Of a stretch of 33,465 nucleotides of DNA, positions 21,661-29,764 are shown one piece after another. The notes under the pieces were generated by a model, which saw only the letters and a program-made list of their open reading frames with translations, did not search any database and was not told the DNA's origin. The position numbers and the translations under genes were made by a program. Position 1 is the stretch's first letter. Every line of letters starts with the position of its first letter. Source of the DNA: Bryobacteraceae bacterium (GTDB taxonomy: Bacteria > Acidobacteriota > Terriglobia > Bryobacterales > Bryobacteraceae); NCBI GenBank assembly GCA_017883415.1, contig JADGNR010000007.1:1-33465 (forward strand), given 5' to 3'.

Positions 21661-23818
21661 CGGCATCAGCCTGCTGGTTTCGTGCGGCGTCTCGAGCGCC
21701 GCGCCCGCCAGAAGGAAGCCCGCCGCCCGAAAGCCCGCTGCGCCCGAAGCGGGCTCGCTCGCCGCCCTGGTCCGCGCCTGGCGCGAGGCTCCCACTCCCG
21801 CGCGCCGCGCCGCCGTGGACTCCTACGCCGCCGCGCATCCCAAAGACGCTGCGCTGGCGCGTCTGGCGATCGGCATCGTCGCCTCCGAACAGAAGGACTA
21901 CGCGACGGCCATCGCCTTCTTGAGGAAGATCCAGACAAAACTGCCGCAGATGGCCGATTACACCGCTTACTATCTGGCGCTCTCCCGCGTCGAATCCAGG
22001 GACTTCAATGGAATTGCCAAGGATCTGCTTGGGGCGCACTCCGGCGCCGCTCCTTCTCCGCTCTCGGGCAGGGCCTGGCTGGTGGAGGCCCGCGCCCTGA
22101 AGGAGTCGGCCGGAGCGGATGCGGTCCGCATGCTGCGCGACCATTACACCGAACTGCCGCAGCCGGAAGGGGACTTGGCTCTCGCCGAATGCTACCAGGC
22201 GGCCCAAGACCTGCCCCACGCCGCGGACTTCTACCAGCGCGTCTTCTATCAATACCCCACCACGGAAGCCGCTACCCGCGCCGCCGCGGCCATGAGCACG
22301 CTCAAAGATGGGATGGGCGCAGCCTATCCCGCGCCGCTTCCGCAGCAGAGGTTGCGCCGCGCCGATCGCCTGATGGAGACGCGCGCCTACGCCCTGGCGC
22401 GCCTGGAGTATCAGGCGCTCCTCGACCAGGTGCCCGGCCTGGAGCGCGACCAGGCGCGCGTACGCATGGGCGCCGCCGATTACCTCTACGGCAGCACCGC
22501 CGCGGCGTATCCTTATCTGCGCTCGCTTGAGCTCGCCCCCTCCGAAGCCGATGCCGAGCGCCTCTATTACTTGTTGGAGTGCGCGCGGCGCCTTACCGAC
22601 GATGACGAGATGACGGCCGCCCTGAACCGGCTGGCCCGCCAGTATCCCAAATCGCCCTGGCGCTTGAAGGCCCTGGTCTCGGCAGGCAGCCGTTTTCTGC
22701 TGGTGAACCGGCCGGATGCGTACCTGCCCCTCTACCAAGCGGCGTACCAGGATTTTCCCCAGGAGCCGGTAGCCGGTCTCTGCCATTGGAAGGTGACTTT
22801 CCAGGCCTACCTGCGCGGCGGGAGCGATGCCGGCGATCTGCTGCGCGAGCATCTGCGCAATTACTCCGGGCACGCGACCGCGGGCGCTGCGCTTTACTTT
22901 CTGGGCCGCCAAGCCGAGCAGGCCAACGATTGGGGCGCGGCGCGCGCGTGCTACCAGCGGCTCTCCAGCGTCTTCGAGAACCACTACTACGCCATGCTGG
23001 CGCGGGCGCGATTGCAGCAATCCCCGATCGCCACGGCCCCGCCTTCCGTGGAAACCGGGCAGTTCCTGGCCGGTCTGGCGTTGCCCGCGCCCAAGCCCGT
23101 CCCGCAACGGAGCATCCCCGCAACCGAGGTCCGCATCGACCGCTCGCGGCTGCTGCGTGCGGCCGGTCTGAGCGACCTGGCCGATGCGGAACTGCGCTTC
23201 GGCTCGCGCACCGGCGGGCAGGCGCAGTTACTCGCCATGGAAAGCGCGGGCGCCGCCGATGCCCCCCACCAGGCCATGCGCATCATGAAATCCATGGCGC
23301 CGGAGTATCTCAATCTGCCGCTAAACGAAGCGCCGCGCAGGTTCTGGGAACTGCTCTTTCCCCTGCCCTACCGCAGCGAGGTGGTCCGCACCGCGCGCGA
23401 TCGCGATCTGGACCCCTACCTGGTGGCCGGTCTGATCCGCCAGGAATCGGAGTTCAATCCGCAGGCGCTCTCCCATGCGAACGCATACGGTCTAACCCAG
23501 GTGCGCCCCGGCACGGGCCGCCAGTTTGCGCGCCAGGCCGGCGTCGGGCGGTTCACCAACCGCCTGCTGTTCCAACCCGTGCCCAATCTGAAAATCGGCA
23601 CCTCCGTGCTGCGCTCCATGCTCGACCAGAACGGCGGCCGCCTGGAGGAGACGCTGGCGGCCTACAACGCCGGCCCCAACCGCGTAGCCGAGTGGCTTAC
23701 CTGGAACCGCTACCGCGAGCCCGCCGAATTCGTGGAGTCGATTCCCTTCAGCGAAACGAGAGATTACGTGCAGGCCGTGCTGCGCAATTCCGATATCTAC
23801 CGGCGCTTGTACAGATAA
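21611..23818 (+). CDS. Slt70-type soluble lytic murein transglycosylase (lipoprotein)
   Basis: This 735-residue protein has an N-terminal signal with lipobox (SLLVSC, Cys25), so it is probably anchored to the outer membrane. A long helical superhelix of TPR-like repeats (about 50-560) comes next, and the C-terminal SLT domain (about 590-730) has catalytic Glu612 in GLIRQESEFNP, then SHANAYGLTQVRP and the AAYNAGPNRV motif. It cleaves the MurNAc-GlcNAc bond of peptidoglycan with 1,6-anhydro formation. ATG 21611 overlaps the previous gene by 50 bp; a TTG at 21629 would still leave a good lipoprotein signal. The overlap suggests coupling with the GAF-like protein. Confidence 0.93.
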   Translation: MTIRNCLAKIIPALWLSGISLLVSCGVSSAAPARRKPAARKPAAPEAGSLAALVRAWREAPTPARRAAVDSYAAAHPKDAALARLAIGIVASEQKDYATAIAFLRKIQTKLPQMADYTAYYLALSRVESRDFNGIAKDLLGAHSGAAPSPLSGRAWLVEARALKESAGADAVRMLRDHYTELPQPEGDLALAECYQAAQDLPHAADFYQRVFYQYPTTEAATRAAAAMSTLKDGMGAAYPAPLPQQRLRRADRLMETRAYALARLEYQALLDQVPGLERDQARVRMGAADYLYGSTAAAYPYLRSLELAPSEADAERLYYLLECARRLTDDDEMTAALNRLARQYPKSPWRLKALVSAGSRFLLVNRPDAYLPLYQAAYQDFPQEPVAGLCHWKVTFQAYLRGGSDAGDLLREHLRNYSGHATAGAALYFLGRQAEQANDWGAARACYQRLSSVFENHYYAMLARARLQQSPIATAPPSVETGQFLAGLALPAPKPVPQRSIPATEVRIDRSRLLRAAGLSDLADAELRFGSRTGGQAQLLAMESAGAADAPHQAMRIMKSMAPEYLNLPLNEAPRRFWELLFPLPYRSEVVRTARDRDLDPYLVAGLIRQESEFNPQALSHANAYGLTQVRPGTGRQFARQAGVGRFTNRLLFQPVPNLKIGTSVLRSMLDQNGGRLEETLAAYNAGPNRVAEWLTWNRYREPAEFVESIPFSETRDYVQAVLRNSDIYRRLYR

Positions 23819-23847
23819 ATAGCCGGGGCCGGCGTAGGAGTGCGAGT

Positions 23848-23908
23848 CAGAGCCGCGACCGTGAGGGAGCGGTAGGCATCGGCGGCATCCGCTCCCCGTC
23901 GCGGCTCC
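23848..23908. repeat. Dispersed GC-rich palindromic repeat (REP-like)
   Basis: The stretch has nested inverted arms: GAGCCGCGAC (23850-23859) with GTCGCGGCTC (23898-23907), and inside it GGAGCGG (23866-23872) with CCGCTCC (23889-23895). A degenerate relative appears near 5103-5125. This looks like one of the hairpin-forming intergenic repeats common in large acidobacterial genomes. It may also act as a transcription end for the transglycosylase gene, though no U-run follows. Confidence 0.55.
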
Positions 23909-23925
23909 GATTTCGCTCGTGGCGG

Positions 23926-23955
23926 TTGGCACTGCAGACTCGTAGGTCTTAATAT
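23926..23955 (+). promoter_or_regulatory. Putative promoter of cydAB-rhodanese operon
   Basis: A -35 TTGGCA (23926-23931) and a -10 TAATAT (23950-23955) are separated by 18 bp. The start of transcription would be near 23962, about 20 nt before the cydA ATG. GGGAGG lies in the leader. No FNR- or ArcA-like site was recognised. Confidence 0.5.
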
Positions 23956-23983
23956 ATAGATTTGCGGGAGGCTGCCGGGGTTT

Positions 23984-25327
23984 ATGGACGCGCTAACGGT
24001 TCACCGCTTGCATTTTGCGTTTACGGTTACGTTTCACTACATCTTTCCGCAGTTGACCATGGGCCTGGCGCTGTTGATCCTGATCCTCAAGACCATGGCG
24101 CTCGGCACGGGCGACGAACACTACCACCGGGCGGCCCGCTTCTGGGCGAAGATCCTGGCGATCAACTTCGCCATGGGGGTAGTCACCGGCATTCCCATGG
24201 AATTTCAGTTCGGCACCAACTGGTCCCGCTTTTCCAGGGCCGCCGGAGGAGTGATCGGCCAGACGCTGGCCATGGAGGGAGTGTTCTCCTTCTTCCTCGA
24301 ATCCAGCTTTCTCGGCGTGTTTCTATTCGGCGAAAAACGGCTCGGGCCGAAAGCCCACTGGGTAGCGGCGTTCCTGGTCTTCGCCGGCGCGTGGCTGTCG
24401 GGTTTCTTCATTGTCGCCACCGACGCCTGGATGCAGCATCCCACCGGCTACCGTCTGGGTCCCGCGGGCGAGATCCTGCTGAGCAGTTTGTGGGGGTTGC
24501 TGTTGAACCCCTGGCTATTGTGGCAGTATCTGCACAACATGATCGCTTCGGTGGTCACGGCGAGTTTCGTGATGGCGGCGGTGGGCGCCTTCTACCTGCT
24601 CACCCGGCGGCAGGAGGCACACGGCCGCACGTTTCTCCGGCTGGGAGTGATCGCCGGCGCGGTCTCCAGCTTCCTGCTGGCTTTCCCCACCGGCGACAAC
24701 CAGGGAAGGAACATCGCGCTCTATCAACCCCCGACGCTGGCCGCGATGGAGGGACTGTTCCAGACCGAACAAGGAGCGCCGCTCGCCCTGCTGGGTCAGC
24801 CGGACCTGGAAAAACGTCGCCTCGACAACCCGCTGACCGTGCCCGACGCGCTCAGTTTTCTGACCTACCGGCGCTGGAGGGCAGAGGTCAAAGGGCTTGA
24901 TGCGTTTCCCGTCGAGCGCTGGCCGGACAATATCCCGCTGCTGTATTACAGCTATCACATCATGGTCGGGCTGGGGACCATTTTCATCGCCGTCATGGCG
25001 GCCGCCTCGCTGAGTCTCTGGCGCGGTGCGCTCTACCGCTCACGGTCCCTGCTCTGGGTGATCATGCTGTTGTTGCCCTTCCCTTATATCGCCAACACGG
25101 CGGGCTGGATCACCGCCGAAGTGGGACGCCAGCCGTGGCTGATTTACGGCCTGATGCGCACGTCCCACGGCTCGTCGCCGCACGTATCGGCGGGCAATGC
25201 CCTGTTCACGCTGATCGGCTTTATGGGCATCTACACCATCCTCGCGATACTTTTTCTGTTCCTGGTCCGTCTCGAAATCGAGGAGGGTCCGGAGCACGGC
25301 AGCGAGCCGAGCCCGGCCGTGGTCTGA
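23984..25327 (+). CDS. cydA: Cytochrome bd-type quinol oxidase subunit I
   Basis: This 447-residue integral membrane protein has about nine helices. Haem ligands are visible: His18 (FTVTFHYIFP) for b595, and His184 (YLHNMIASVV) with the later Met region for b558. The conserved AGWITAEVGRQPWLIYGLMR segment contains the haem-d glutamate and the GRQPW motif. The periplasmic Q-loop is of the short form, compared with ~522 residues in E. coli CydA, placing it in the CIO/short-Q-loop group. It oxidises menaquinol and reduces O2 to water with high oxygen affinity. cydB follows after 9 bp. Confidence 0.95.
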   Translation: MDALTVHRLHFAFTVTFHYIFPQLTMGLALLILILKTMALGTGDEHYHRAARFWAKILAINFAMGVVTGIPMEFQFGTNWSRFSRAAGGVIGQTLAMEGVFSFFLESSFLGVFLFGEKRLGPKAHWVAAFLVFAGAWLSGFFIVATDAWMQHPTGYRLGPAGEILLSSLWGLLLNPWLLWQYLHNMIASVVTASFVMAAVGAFYLLTRRQEAHGRTFLRLGVIAGAVSSFLLAFPTGDNQGRNIALYQPPTLAAMEGLFQTEQGAPLALLGQPDLEKRRLDNPLTVPDALSFLTYRRWRAEVKGLDAFPVERWPDNIPLLYYSYHIMVGLGTIFIAVMAAASLSLWRGALYRSRSLLWVIMLLLPFPYIANTAGWITAEVGRQPWLIYGLMRTSHGSSPHVSAGNALFTLIGFMGIYTILAILFLFLVRLEIEEGPEHGSEPSPAVV

Positions 25328-25336
25328 GGCTACACT

Positions 25337-26383
25337 ATGGAAACGATCTGGTTCTGTCTGGTCGCCGTCATGATCGCCGTGTATGTGGTTCTGGACGGCT
25401 TCGATCTCGGCGCCGGCATCATCCACCTCTTTGTGGCGCGCACCGACGCGGAGCGCCGCGCGGTCCTCGGCGCCATCGGCCCGGTTTGGGACGGCAACGA
25501 GGTCTGGCTGCTGGCCGGCGGTGGTACGCTGTACTTCGCCTTCCCCTTGCTCTACGCTTCCAGCTTCAGCGGCTTCTATCTGCCGCTGATGATGGTGCTC
25601 TGGCTTCTCATCCTGCGGGGCATCTCAATCGAGTTCCGCAACCACGTCGATAGCCTGGTGTGGCAGCCGCTGTGGGACGCGGTATTCGCGGGCGCGAGCG
25701 CGTTGCTGGCGATCTTTTTCGGAGCGGCGCTGGGCAACGTGGTGCGGGGTGTGCCGCTCGACCGTTCGGGCGAATTCTTCCTGCCGCTGTGGACGGATTT
25801 CGCGCCGGGCCCTAACGCCGGCATTCTGGACTGGTACACCGTCCTGATCGCCGTGGCCGCGCTCGTGACATTGACCGTACACGGGGCGCTCTGGATCGCG
25901 TTCCGGACCGAAGGCGAGCTCGCGGTGCGCTCGCGCCGGGTGGCCGGCCGCGCCTGGTGGGCGCTGCTGGCTTCGGTCATTGTGATTACGCTGGTGAGCT
26001 TTCGCATCCAGGCGCATCTGAAGGAGAGCTTTGCGGGGCGGCCCTGGGGCTACCTTTTCCCCATCCTGGCGCTGGCGGGCCTGGCCGGCATCAAGGCGCT
26101 GAACGGCGGAGTGAAAGCGCGATTGGCGTTCCTCTCCTCCTGTCTGTTCATCGTCGGCATGTTGACCAGCGCCGCCTTCGGAATGTATCCCAACGTGCTT
26201 CCTTCGAACCTCGATCCCGCGCTTTCCTTGACCGTGTACAACGCGGCGGCGCCCGTCTACGGCCTGCGCGTCGGGTTGGTCTGGTTTATTCCCGGCATGT
26301 TGCTCGCGACCGGGTATTTCGTTTACACTTACCGCAGTCTTTCAGGCAAGCCCTCGCAGCCTGCCGGAATGGGAGAGATATGA
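25337..26383 (+). CDS. cydB: Cytochrome bd-type quinol oxidase subunit II
   Basis: This 348-residue membrane protein has about nine helices. It has the CydB start ETIWFCLVAVMIAVYVVLDG with the FDLGAG motif, DGNEVWLLAGGGTLYFAFP, SIEFRNHVDS, and a final helix WFIPGMLLATGYFVYTYRS. It is the structural partner of CydA and stabilises the haem pocket. GAGG precedes its ATG. The stop overlaps the start of the rhodanese gene (ATGA at 26380-26383). No CydX-like small subunit or cydCD genes are visible in the window. Confidence 0.95.
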   Translation: METIWFCLVAVMIAVYVVLDGFDLGAGIIHLFVARTDAERRAVLGAIGPVWDGNEVWLLAGGGTLYFAFPLLYASSFSGFYLPLMMVLWLLILRGISIEFRNHVDSLVWQPLWDAVFAGASALLAIFFGAALGNVVRGVPLDRSGEFFLPLWTDFAPGPNAGILDWYTVLIAVAALVTLTVHGALWIAFRTEGELAVRSRRVAGRAWWALLASVIVITLVSFRIQAHLKESFAGRPWGYLFPILALAGLAGIKALNGGVKARLAFLSSCLFIVGMLTSAAFGMYPNVLPSNLDPALSLTVYNAAAPVYGLRVGLVWFIPGMLLATGYFVYTYRSLSGKPSQPAGMGEI

Positions 26384-26814
26384 GAGCTCTGGCGATTGGA
26401 ATGACATTGGCGCTGGTGGCGGTTGCGGCGGCGGAAATGGCGCTGGTCCAGCCGAAGGACCTGGCGGCGCAACTCGCCGGGAACGGGGCGCGCCCAGCGC
26501 TGTTTCACGTGGGACCCAACGTGCTGTATCGCAGCAAGCACATCCCCGGGTCGGTGTACGCGGGACCCGGCAACAAGGCCGAAGGGCTGGACGCCCTGCG
26601 CGCGGCGGCCGGCGCGCTCGACCGCGGCCGCGAAGTGGTGGTGTACTGCGGCTGCTGCCCGTGGGACCGGTGCCCCAATGTGAAGCCGGCGGTCGACCTC
26701 CTGAAGCAGATGGGCTTCACGCACGTGAAGGCGGTCTATATGGAGACCAACTTCGCCAAGGACTGGATTGATCGCGGGTATCCGGTGGAAGCGGGAACGC
26801 CGCGCGAGCGGTAG
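26380..26814 (+). CDS. Exported rhodanese-like protein with cysteine-rich active loop
   Basis: This 144-residue protein has a signal-like N-terminus (1-18). A single rhodanese domain follows, with LFHVGPNVLYRSKHIPGSVY (a modified DVR/HIPGA motif) and the active-site loop VVYCGCCPWDRCPN (Cys90, 92, 93 and 98). The catalytic cysteine would normally be the first of the CxxxxR loop, where here four cysteines cluster. It may carry persulfide or bind metal or haem. It is translationally coupled to cydB, so a role in oxidase maturation, redox sensing or sulfide handling is likely but not proven. Confidence 0.82.
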   Translation: MRALAIGMTLALVAVAAAEMALVQPKDLAAQLAGNGARPALFHVGPNVLYRSKHIPGSVYAGPGNKAEGLDALRAAAGALDRGREVVVYCGCCPWDRCPNVKPAVDLLKQMGFTHVKAVYMETNFAKDWIDRGYPVEAGTPRER

Positions 26815-28455
26815 TTACGGATACTGCGCTTTTCCGCCCTTCCAGGCGACCGGGTAACGCGCGCACGACGTGGTGATCGGCGTGTTGAACGCGGGATAAC
26901 AACTGCCGCCCGGAGCGTAGATGCCGTAGGGGTCGATGAAGTACCACTCGTTGTCGGCAGGATCGCGCCGCGCGTGGAAGATATGCAGGTGCGTATTCAC
27001 TCCGCCGCCCCAGGAGAAGTTGGGTTGGCTGTTGGTGCAGCCGCAGCCGCCGGGACCCGTGCACCCGGCATGGGCGACCACCTGGGAAGGGGTCACGTGC
27101 TGGCCGAGGAGGCTCATGTCGATCTTGTCGGCGTCGGTGCCCCAGAACTGGGGCTTGGGATTGTACGGCCCGCCTTTGGGGCAGCCTGTATTGGTGAGGT
27201 AGCTCTCGTATTGTGCCTGGAGAGGCGCGCCGAGCCCCGGGACGGTGACGTTCCAAGCCTGATCGGCATCGTGCGTCGGCCCGTTGCGGAGATGCATGTA
27301 GATGGTGCGGAAGGCGTCGGTAACGCCGCCCGAGTCGTGGCTGATGATCATGGTGTTGCCCGACCACGCATCCCACCCGATGAAGATCACTTTGCCGGGC
27401 GCCGCCGGGTGAACGGGGAATGAGGCCGTATCGTCGCGGCTGAAGTCGATCGCGTGGTGCCAGCTTCCCGGGCTGTAGAGCCAGGTTCCATGCTGTTTGA
27501 CGGCGGTGTCGGAGAAGGGCAGGGTGAACAGCCCGGCGTCGGAGTAAGTCAGCGCGGACATGCGTCCGTAACGCGCGCTGCCGTCGAAGGTGATGCACGG
27601 CCAGCGATAGTAGACCACGTCGCCGGGCGCGGGGTTTCCACAGGTGCCGGGCAGGCCCGGACAATGTTCCGGCGTCTTGGTGATGCCGTAATTGTAAGAG
27701 CCGGTAGGCATGACTACCTGGTTGAGGCATTGCGTATCGCAGCTTCCCGGGTAAGTGAAGACCTTCAGCAGCCGCAAGCCCTGGCTGAAATAGGTGTGGT
27801 CCCAGCCGGTGACCATTTCGTAGTCGTCACCGAAGTTCCACCATTGCGCGCCGGAGCCGGGACGCCACACGGCGGTGAACTTTCCGTTGTGCACTTCGAT
27901 ATCCGTCAGCCGCAGGCCTTCGTTGAAGTAGGTCTTGTCTTGATTCCGGAAGGTGTTGTAATCGTAACCGGTAACCCACCATTGGGCGCCCGCGCCCGGA
28001 TGCCAGACGCCGGTGAAGTTTCCATCGTCTTCCACGCGCAGGCAAACCAGGCGCAGGCCCTCGTTGAAATAGGTCAGGTCCTTGGCTTTGAAGTCGTTGT
28101 AATTGTAACCGGTCACCCACCATTGCGCGCCCGAGCCCGGCCGCCACACACCGGTGAACTTACCATTTCTTACTTGTATGTCCACCAGGCGCAGGCCTTG
28201 GTTGAAGTAAGTTTGGTCTTGCGCTTTGAAATCATTGAGACTGGAGCCGGTCACCCACCATTGCGCGCCGGCGCCGGGGTGCCAGACTCCGGTAAACGTG
28301 CCGTCATCCTGCACGCGCAGGCAGACCAGGCGCAGGCCTTGATTGAAGTAGGTCAGGTCCTTGGCTTTGAAATCGTTGTAATTCCATCCGGTGACCCACC
28401 ATTGCGCGCCTGTGCCCGGACGCCATGCGGCCAGGTAACTTGTGCCCGTGGACAT
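26815..28455 (-). CDS. M23-type metallopeptidase with five N-terminal tandem repeats (BTRD1-like)
   Basis: This 546-residue protein starts at ATG 28455 (GGAGG ribosome site with 5-nt spacing). Residues 5-235 carry five ~46-residue repeats with the core GVWxPGxGAQWWVTG...YFNxGLRLV, similar to the bacterial tandem repeat domain BTRD1. A Cys-rich linker follows (SCDTQC..., CPGLPGTCGNP). The C-terminal M23/LytM-like domain has HHAIDF (His334, Asp337) and the HLHIFH motif (His489, His491) as zinc ligands, with IYMHL between. It probably cleaves peptides in peptidoglycan or in other bacteria's proteins. No signal peptide is visible, which is odd for an M23 enzyme. A disulfide-rich C-terminus argues for export by another route. 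Confidence 0.85.
   Translation of the reverse strand: MSTGTSYLAAWRPGTGAQWWVTGWNYNDFKAKDLTYFNQGLRLVCLRVQDDGTFTGVWHPGAGAQWWVTGSSLNDFKAQDQTYFNQGLRLVDIQVRNGKFTGVWRPGSGAQWWVTGYNYNDFKAKDLTYFNEGLRLVCLRVEDDGNFTGVWHPGAGAQWWVTGYDYNTFRNQDKTYFNEGLRLTDIEVHNGKFTAVWRPGSGAQWWNFGDDYEMVTGWDHTYFSQGLRLLKVFTYPGSCDTQCLNQVVMPTGSYNYGITKTPEHCPGLPGTCGNPAPGDVVYYRWPCITFDGSARYGRMSALTYSDAGLFTLPFSDTAVKQHGTWLYSPGSWHHAIDFSRDDTASFPVHPAAPGKVIFIGWDAWSGNTMIISHDSGGVTDAFRTIYMHLRNGPTHDADQAWNVTVPGLGAPLQAQYESYLTNTGCPKGGPYNPKPQFWGTDADKIDMSLLGQHVTPSQVVAHAGCTGPGGCGCTNSQPNFSWGGGVNTHLHIFHARRDPADNEWYFIDPYGIYAPGGSCYPAFNTPITTSCARYPVAWKGGKAQYP
27750..28440 (-). repeat. Five-unit tandem repeat array of two alternating types
   Basis: Units of 47 and 46 codons alternate. 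Type A ends LVCLRVxDDG (units 1, 3) and type B ends xDIxVxNG (units 2, 4); unit 5 is diverged (LLKVFTYPG). The A+B pair is ~279 bp, and pair 1 and pair 2 are more alike than A and B, so the array seems to have grown by duplicating a dimer. Confidence 0.85.
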
Positions 28456-28468
28456 GAGAGCCTCCATT

Positions 28469-28498
28469 TCTCGCGGGGAACGCGAGACGGACAGTATA
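28469..28498 (-). promoter_or_regulatory. Promoter -10 and 5' leader hairpin of the M23 gene
   Basis: On the minus strand a TATACT -10 box (28498-28493) is followed by a perfect 7-bp hairpin, TCTCGCG (28487-28481) with CGCGAGA (28475-28469) and a 5-nt loop. The GGAGG ribosome site then lies at 28465-28461. Transcription would start near 28486, so the hairpin would be almost at the 5' end of the message. A matching -35 is not clear. Confidence 0.45.
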
Positions 28499-28569
28499 AC
28501 CTGAGCTCTCTCTGTTTGGTCCCAATAAGAGCACGGGTGCGATCTGCGTGTCTGGAGCGTTGTATCCAA

Positions 28570-29204
28570 ATGTACAGGCGCCGTCTCGCCGGGGACCCCG
28601 TTTGCGGCATCGTCCGATTCCAGCTTCTCACCGCCGCCCGCGCCGTCCTTCTCGCCGCGCAGCCGTCCGTCAAGTGGACCGTTGCCGGTCTCGCCTCCCA
28701 CTACGAATCCGAAGTCGACTGCGGCAACACGTCCATCCTTCCCGCGGAAGGCCACAAGCTCCTCGTTGTCCGCGGCCGCTTCACTGGCGCCGGCGCCGAG
28801 AAGCCCTCCATCAAGGCTCCCTCCATCCAGATCGGCGGACCCGCAGCTTCACCCACTCCCGCCGCCGTCGGCATTCTCACGTCCAAGAACACTTGTGGCG
28901 GCTACCACGACATCGCCGGACTCGTGAGCGGCGCTGTCACAACCACCGTCGGGAACGAGGGCTACACGCTCAGCCGCGAGAAGGAGGCCCCGCCGTCATC
29001 ACGCTCACCCAGAGCTCCAGCGGCCTCTGCTTCGCCTTCAGCGTGCGCGAAGCTTCGTCCGCCGCCATTGCCCGCATGCTCACTTTCGGCGGCGCCCGTG
29101 CCCCCGTCCCGGCGCCCAGGCAAAAAATCCGTGTTGTCCGAAACCGCGGTGACCTCGCCACCGTGGTCAGGCGGCACCGAAAAACCGGACAGGGCCACGT
29201 ATAG
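28570..29204 (+). pseudogene. Frameshifted hypothetical gene
   Basis: Coding potential runs from about 28570 to 28985 in one frame (KWTVAGLASHYESEVDCGNT, LLVVRGRFTGAGAEKPS, SKNTCGGYHDIAGL, TVGNEGYTLSREKE). It then continues in the frame one base earlier (GGPAVITLTQSSSGLCFAFSV, ARMLTFGG) to a TAG at 29204. Joined together they read as one beta-rich protein of ~170-200 residues with two cysteines. The break is near GAGAAGGAGGCCCC at about 28980-28992. Product unrecognised; divergent from the M23 gene. A sequencing error at this homopolymer-like site is also possible. Confidence 0.55.
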
Positions 29205-29255
29205 CCGCGCGTACACAGTGTCGAAGACGGAGGAAAAATCGCCAACCGCGCCCGG

Positions 29256-29284
29256 CGGAGGAAAATGCGTCTGTCCCCTTTTTA
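29256..29284. repeat. Short mobile-element-like motif at gene end
   Basis: The motif ATGCGTCTGTCCCCTTTTT (from 29267) occurs at the junction of the pseudogene and the next gene and supplies the stop codon of the FxLYD-like gene (TAA, 29284-29282). Similar 'TGTCCCCTTTTT' ends recur beside RAYT-type REP sequences in many soil bacteria, as far as I recall. No transposase is present here. Confidence 0.35.
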
Positions 29285-29764
29285 GAAGTCGATGGCCGCG
29301 ATCACCATTTGCGGCATCATCTGATTCCAGCTTTCGGGAACGTTGTCGAAGGGGAGGCGGAACGGCTTCAGCTCGCCCGGGGACAGGCTGCCCATCTTCC
29401 GGCTCACGATGGGCACCCGCTCCTTCAGCACCACCTGCCCGTACGGATCGTAGAAGATGCAGTTGATCTCCACCTTTTGCAGAACGCGGTCCCCGGCATT
29501 GCCGATCTTGCCGGTGATCTCCACCACCGACTGCTTGAAGTAGCTCTCGTGCGCCTTCATCTCGACGTCGCCCAACTTCAGGCTTCGGACATAGGCCCTG
29601 GCCGCGCCGGTCAACGGCGGTGGAGGCGGCGGGGGGCGTTTCGCCGCGCGATCGAGATACCATAACCCTGCCAGGCCCGCCAGCACCACCACTCCGGCGA
29701 CAATCGCCACCGGCGGGATGGTGACCCGCTTTTTTTCCGGGGTTGCCGTCCTATCTGCCGCCAA
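29282..29764 (-). CDS. Membrane-anchored FxLYD/DUF2393-like protein
   Basis: This 160-residue protein has one membrane helix (18-38, PVAIVAGVVVLAGLAGLWYL), a proline-rich linker (47-54) and a C-terminal immunoglobulin-like FxLYD/DUF2393-type domain (about 60-160; VVEITGKIGNAGDRVLQKVE, CIFYDPYGQVV). The domain probably faces outward, attached to the cytoplasmic membrane. A TTG start at 29764 is used because a GGAGA ribosome site precedes it; it overlaps the end of pmbA by 14 bp. Downstream of TldD/PmbA it may belong to the same unit. Function unknown. Confidence 0.72.
   Translation of the reverse strand: MAADRTATPEKKRVTIPPVAIVAGVVVLAGLAGLWYLDRAAKRPPPPPPPLTGAARAYVRSLKLGDVEMKAHESYFKQSVVEITGKIGNAGDRVLQKVEINCIFYDPYGQVVLKERVPIVSRKMGSLSPGELKPFRLPFDNVPESWNQMMPQMVIAAIDF

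Noticed and set aside
27750-28440. Possible CRISPR or satellite DNA
   Set aside because: The periodicity (~138/141 bp) is explained by in-frame protein repeats with synonymous variation.
28601-29334. Imperfect 27-nt direct repeat (28601-28627 and 29308-29334, 24 of 27 identical) flanking the pseudogene
   Set aside because: It may be chance: the right copy is coding sequence of the FxLYD-like gene (minus strand) and no element borders are seen. Worth only a quick BLASTN check.
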